DNA of 64,000 nucleotides from UBA935 sp031555615 (GTDB lineage: Bacteria; Bacillota; Clostridia; Lachnospirales; Lachnospiraceae), in contig JAVBUF010000009.1 of NCBI GenBank assembly GCA_031555615.1, positions 28,815-92,814 on the forward strand. Reading direction: 5' to 3'. Of this stretch, positions 61,831-64,000 are shown one piece after another. How positions within the stretch are numbered: position 1 is the first letter of the stretch; every line of letters starts with the position of its first letter. The notes beneath the pieces were generated by a model. The model was not told where the DNA came from. It made no database searches and saw only the letters and a program-made list of their open reading frames with translations. The translations under genes were made by a program, and so were the position numbers.

Positions 61831-62736
61831 CTATAGAACTATCGCGATTACAATGGGTAAAGTGGCCACTGACAGTATTGTCGTTAATGCCACGCCCTTA
61901 CTTGCCAGCTCATAATCCCCTTCATATTCTCTGGCCAGCATGGCCGTCATGCTGCCTACCGGTGTGGCCAGCATTACCAGAAAGACCCCAACGATCATTT
62001 CATTAGTGATCAGTTGTTTTACCAGTAATGTCCCCAGGACGGGAATTACCAGAAGCTTAATGACCGAAAAAGTCAACAGCCGAATATCGGTTACCAGTTC
62101 TCTCAAGTTGATAGTTGCCAGAGAAGCACCGATAATCATCATGCTTAAGGGAGCGGTCAGATTACTTAATTGATTGATGGCGGCTTCAATAAATCCCGGC
62201 ACCGATATTCTTCCCATATATGTAACGATTGCCACCAGGCAGGAAATCACGCCCATATTTAAAATCTTTTTCCATTCAAACCGAAAAGTTTCCTGGCCTT
62301 CCTTCTGCATAGCAAAAACGCCATAGGTATATATCAGGATGTTGTAGGGTACCAGGAAAAGAGCCGCATATAATAATGCTTCTTTGCCAAAAACCGCGGA
62401 TATAATCGGGAAACCCATGAAACCGATATTGGAAAAAACCGTCATTGCCCGGTAGACTCCCGCCTGGGGCCCGGCTATTCTTAATAATCGGGAAACCAGC
62501 AGGGCGACAATCAGCATCACCGTATAAAAGCCCATTACCATTAAAAAGGTTTCTGCCAGTTCTTTGCCGGAAATATTTTCTTTGCTTAATCCGGCTGATA
62601 AAACCATGGCCGGATTAGTCACGTTTACAACGATGCCGGAAAGTTTTTTACAGGTTTCATCGGTTAACATTTCTCTTTTATAACAAACCCAGCCTACAAG
62701 CATTAAAATAAACAGGATCAGCATCTGCTGCAGCAT
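61831..62736 (-). CDS. AEC-family (auxin efflux carrier type) transporter
   Basis: Membrane transporter of 301 residues with about ten predicted membrane segments. Characteristic stretches are NVTNPAMVLSAGL near 38-50, VFSNIGFMGFPI near 101-112, and LTAPLSMMIIGASLA near 193-207. Bacterial members move small carboxylates such as malate. It is 82 bases upstream of rhaM in the same direction and could be cotranscribed with it, but it has its own promoter. Substrate unknown; uronate or another organic acid would fit the neighbourhood only loosely. Confidence 0.88.
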   Translation of the reverse strand: MLQQMLILFILMLVGWVCYKREMLTDETCKKLSGIVVNVTNPAMVLSAGLSKENISGKELAETFLMVMGFYTVMLIVALLVSRLLRIAGPQAGVYRAMTVFSNIGFMGFPIISAVFGKEALLYAALFLVPYNILIYTYGVFAMQKEGQETFRFEWKKILNMGVISCLVAIVTYMGRISVPGFIEAAINQLSNLTAPLSMMIIGASLATINLRELVTDIRLLTFSVIKLLVIPVLGTLLVKQLITNEMIVGVFLVMLATPVGSMTAMLAREYEGDYELASKGVALTTILSVATLPIVIAIVL

Positions 62737-62777
62737 AACATTTTCGTCCTTTCATTTATAAAAATGAACCTCACATA

Positions 62778-62806
62778 AAGATACACCGCATTAATGAAAC
62801 TGTCAA
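62778..62806 (-). promoter_or_regulatory. Promoter of the AEC transporter gene
   Basis: TTGACA (62801-62806), 17 bases, TATCTT (62778-62783). Confidence 0.7.
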
Positions 62807-62819
62807 TCTACTCTGAGTA

Positions 62820-62847
62820 AAAAGAACACCCTCGCGGATGCTCTTTT
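62820..62847 (-). terminator. Terminator after hicB
   Basis: A 12-base stem (with G-T pairs) capped by a GCGA tetraloop on the minus strand and ending TTCTTTTTAC, four bases past the hicB stop. Confidence 0.85.
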
Positions 62848-62850
62848 AAA

Positions 62851-63252
62851 TTATTGTTTTGTAATTCCTAACGTTGATATTAGGGCTTCTTGTAATACCT
62901 TTGAATAATTAACACCTGCTCTCTCCGCCTCTTCATTAAGCCACTCGGGAATAGTAAGTGTTTTCTTTATAGCCTTACTTGCATACATTTTTCGATACTC
63001 CATTGTATCACACTTAATATAGTTTACAAATTCATCTTCTTTCATATGAGTTTGTTTTAGATCACTGGCTTGAGGAATGCGTTTCTTCTCAGCTTCATAC
63101 TTATAAAGTGTCAGCGCCAGTACATCCTCTGCCATCTCCATTGCCTCTTCCAATGTTTCTCCACAAGTATAGCAGCTTTCTAAATCATCAAATCTCACAG
63201 AATATCCTTCTGTTTCTTTTGTAAATACAGCTGGATAAATATATTTAGCCAT
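62851..63252 (-). CDS. hicB: HicB-family antitoxin
   Basis: The 133-residue antitoxin has an N-terminal HicB fold that covers the toxin (YPAVFTKETEGYSVRFDDLESCYTCGETLEEAMEMAEDVL) and a C-terminal ribbon-helix-helix type DNA-binding part (KKTLTIPEWLNEEAERAGVNYSKVLQEAL). It follows hicA by 36 bases, the usual order. It should neutralise HicA and repress the pair through the operator in the promoter. Confidence 0.92.
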   Translation of the reverse strand: MAKYIYPAVFTKETEGYSVRFDDLESCYTCGETLEEAMEMAEDVLALTLYKYEAEKKRIPQASDLKQTHMKEDEFVNYIKCDTMEYRKMYASKAIKKTLTIPEWLNEEAERAGVNYSKVLQEALISTLGITKQ

Positions 63253-63288
63253 TTTTGACCTCCGTCCCTTGTTTTATACGCAGGGAGC

Positions 63289-63474
63289 CTATTCAATCCC
63301 TGCATCCTTTAATATGCTTTTCACTGTTCCTGTTGGAATTTCTTTACTTGAATGTCTCCATACCGGAAAGGTTTTTCCTGTTTTTTCGCTATACCACATA
63401 TCATGTCGTTTCCCATGCTGTGTTAGATGGCAGTTGTTTTTCTTTAGTATTTTGATTAGTTCGCTTGTTTTCAT
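63289..63474 (-). CDS. hicA: HicA-family mRNA interferase toxin
   Basis: HicA is a small RNase that cleaves mRNA when free of HicB. The 61 residues (MKTSELIKILKKNNC...TVKSILKDAGIE) match the double-stranded RNA-binding-like fold. The catalytic His normally in a GSH motif is in HGKRHDMWY here (His near 20 or 24). The chosen ATG 63474 has GGGAG six bases ahead; the longer frame to 63507 reaches into the promoter. Confidence 0.92.
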   Translation of the reverse strand: MKTSELIKILKKNNCHLTQHGKRHDMWYSEKTGKTFPVWRHSSKEIPTGTVKSILKDAGIE

Positions 63475-63497
63475 TCCAAACTCCCTTCCACACTTAC

Positions 63498-63526
63498 ACT
63501 CTAACACGTATCGATACGTATTTCAA
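63498..63526 (-). promoter_or_regulatory. hicAB promoter with operator in its spacer
   Basis: TTGAAA (63521-63526), 17 bases, TAGAGT (63498-63503). The spacer holds the perfect palindrome ACGTATCGATACGT (63506-63519), the likely HicB site. Confidence 0.75.
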
Positions 63527-63631
63527 TAGTTTGTGAAAAATTCATAATTTCTATACCATCTAAAGGAAAAAAGCGGGCTACTCTCCTCATTTTATTTTTC
63601 AAAACTATGCAACACAAAATATGACATAATA

Positions 63632-63663
63632 TAAAAAAGACCCCTGATTTACAAAGGTCTTTT
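63632..63663 (-). terminator. Terminator after tRNA-Leu
   Basis: AAAAGACC (63635-63642) and GGTCTTTT (63656-63663) with a run of six T on the minus strand, just past the tRNA. The gap from here to the hicA promoter is empty as far as I can see. Confidence 0.8.
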
Positions 63664-63665
63664 CA

Positions 63666-63745
63666 TGCGGATAACAGGACTTGAACCTGCACGGTCTCCC
63701 ACCAGAACCTAAATCTGGCGCGTCTGCCAATTCCGCCATATCCGC
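63666..63745 (-). tRNA. tRNA-Leu (anticodon TAG)
   Basis: Cloverleaf on the minus strand: acceptor GCGGATA with TATCCGC, D-arm GGCGGAATTGGCAGACGC, anticodon stem CCAGA/TCTGG with loop TTTAGGT (anticodon TAG), a long variable arm TGGGAGACCG and T-arm CAGG-TTCAAGT-CCTG. The long variable arm is typical of tRNA-Leu. CCA is not encoded. Confidence 0.94.
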
Positions 63746-63763
63746 TCGGTTTTTTACCGTCCT

Positions 63764-64000
63764 TTATCGTACCATCTCTTGCCCCTGACTGTCAATACCG
63801 ATATGCTTAATAATCTTATTATTAATTTTGAACATAAATATAATGGTCATGGTAATGGCCACTACCTCCGAAATGGGAAATGCCCACCACACATATTCTA
63901 CTTTTCCCAGCAGAGACAGCAGAAATGCTGCCGGTACCAAAACCACTAACTGTCTGGCGATGGATACATTCATACTGTACACACCATTCCCCAGGGCCGA
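63764..64000 (-). CDS. MATE-family efflux protein, C-terminal end (runs off the right edge)
   Basis: The last 78 residues of a membrane transporter; the open frame continues to the window edge (SALGNGVYSMNVSIARQLVVLVPAAFLLSLL...). The GNG-x-Y-x(6)-R-Q segment and the two remaining hydrophobic stretches match the last helices of MATE Na+/H+-drug antiporters. It ends 19 bases before tRNA-Leu, same direction. The assignment rests on this fragment only. Confidence 0.75.
   Translation of the reverse strand, partial: SALGNGVYSMNVSIARQLVVLVPAAFLLSLLGKVEYVWWAFPISEVVAITMTIIFMFKINNKIIKHIGIDSQGQEMVR

Noticed and set aside
63285..63745. Mobile island at tRNA-Leu
   Set aside because: hicAB lies next to the tRNA, but there is no integrase and no repeat of the tRNA 3' end in the window.

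Overview
The window looks like chromosome from a spore-forming, low-to-moderate GC member of the Clostridia, most likely Lachnospiraceae. The grounds are a spoIIAA-spoIIAB-sigF operon, a T-box in front of valS, a perfect CIRCE element at htpG, sugar phosphorylases of the kind known from Clostridium phytofermentans (GH65, GH112), and an operon of large proteins that I otherwise know only from Lachnospiraceae-type genomes. Nearly all genes are on the minus strand; the plus strand carries one LacI-type and two AraC-type regulators and a tRNA-Val.

Left part (1-29.8 kb, mostly housekeeping). A purine cluster purC-purB-purF-like runs off the left edge. It is followed by an amino-acid ABC importer (binding protein, permease, ATPase). 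A four-gene operon (5.0-12.0 kb) of unknown function encodes a 1190-residue protein, an Hsp70/actin-fold protein, a repeat protein and a membrane coiled-coil protein. Next come a SpoIID-like peptidoglycan-binding protein, htpG under CIRCE control, a PrsA-like foldase with an FAD protein, the spoIIA operon with a PHP phosphoesterase gene downstream, and a valS-fapA-folC-orf52-TPR operon with a T-box leader. An HD-GYP-type protein gene follows.

Middle part (29.8-49.1 kb). A metal-resistance operon has an ArsR repressor, a free HMA domain, a Cd/Zn-type ATPase and a Cu-type ATPase. Then comes an alpha-glucoside locus controlled by a LacI-type regulator. It has a binding protein, two permeases, two GH65 phosphorylases and, divergent from the regulator, beta-phosphoglucomutase with an exported beta-helix protein and an F5/8C protein. 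GH65 enzymes release beta-glucose 1-phosphate, which beta-phosphoglucomutase converts to glucose 6-phosphate. The same operator, GTTTAACGTTAAAC or a near copy, occurs at both promoters. A chemoreceptor gene and tRNA-Val(GAC) follow.

Right part (49.1-64 kb). This is a pectin (rhamnogalacturonan I) utilisation locus: GH4 alpha-galacturonidase-like enzyme, GH112 phosphorylase, SGNH/CE12-like esterase carrying SLH-like modules, GH105 unsaturated rhamnogalacturonyl hydrolase, an LplABC-like importer, two AraC regulators and L-rhamnose mutarotase. In this setting the GH112 enzyme is best read as a galactosyl-rhamnose phosphorylase. The window ends with an AEC transporter, a hicAB toxin-antitoxin pair, tRNA-Leu(TAG) and the end of a MATE transporter gene.

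All functions are inferred by reading the sequence; no database search was run. Start codons were chosen by ribosome-binding sites and often differ from the longest open frame.
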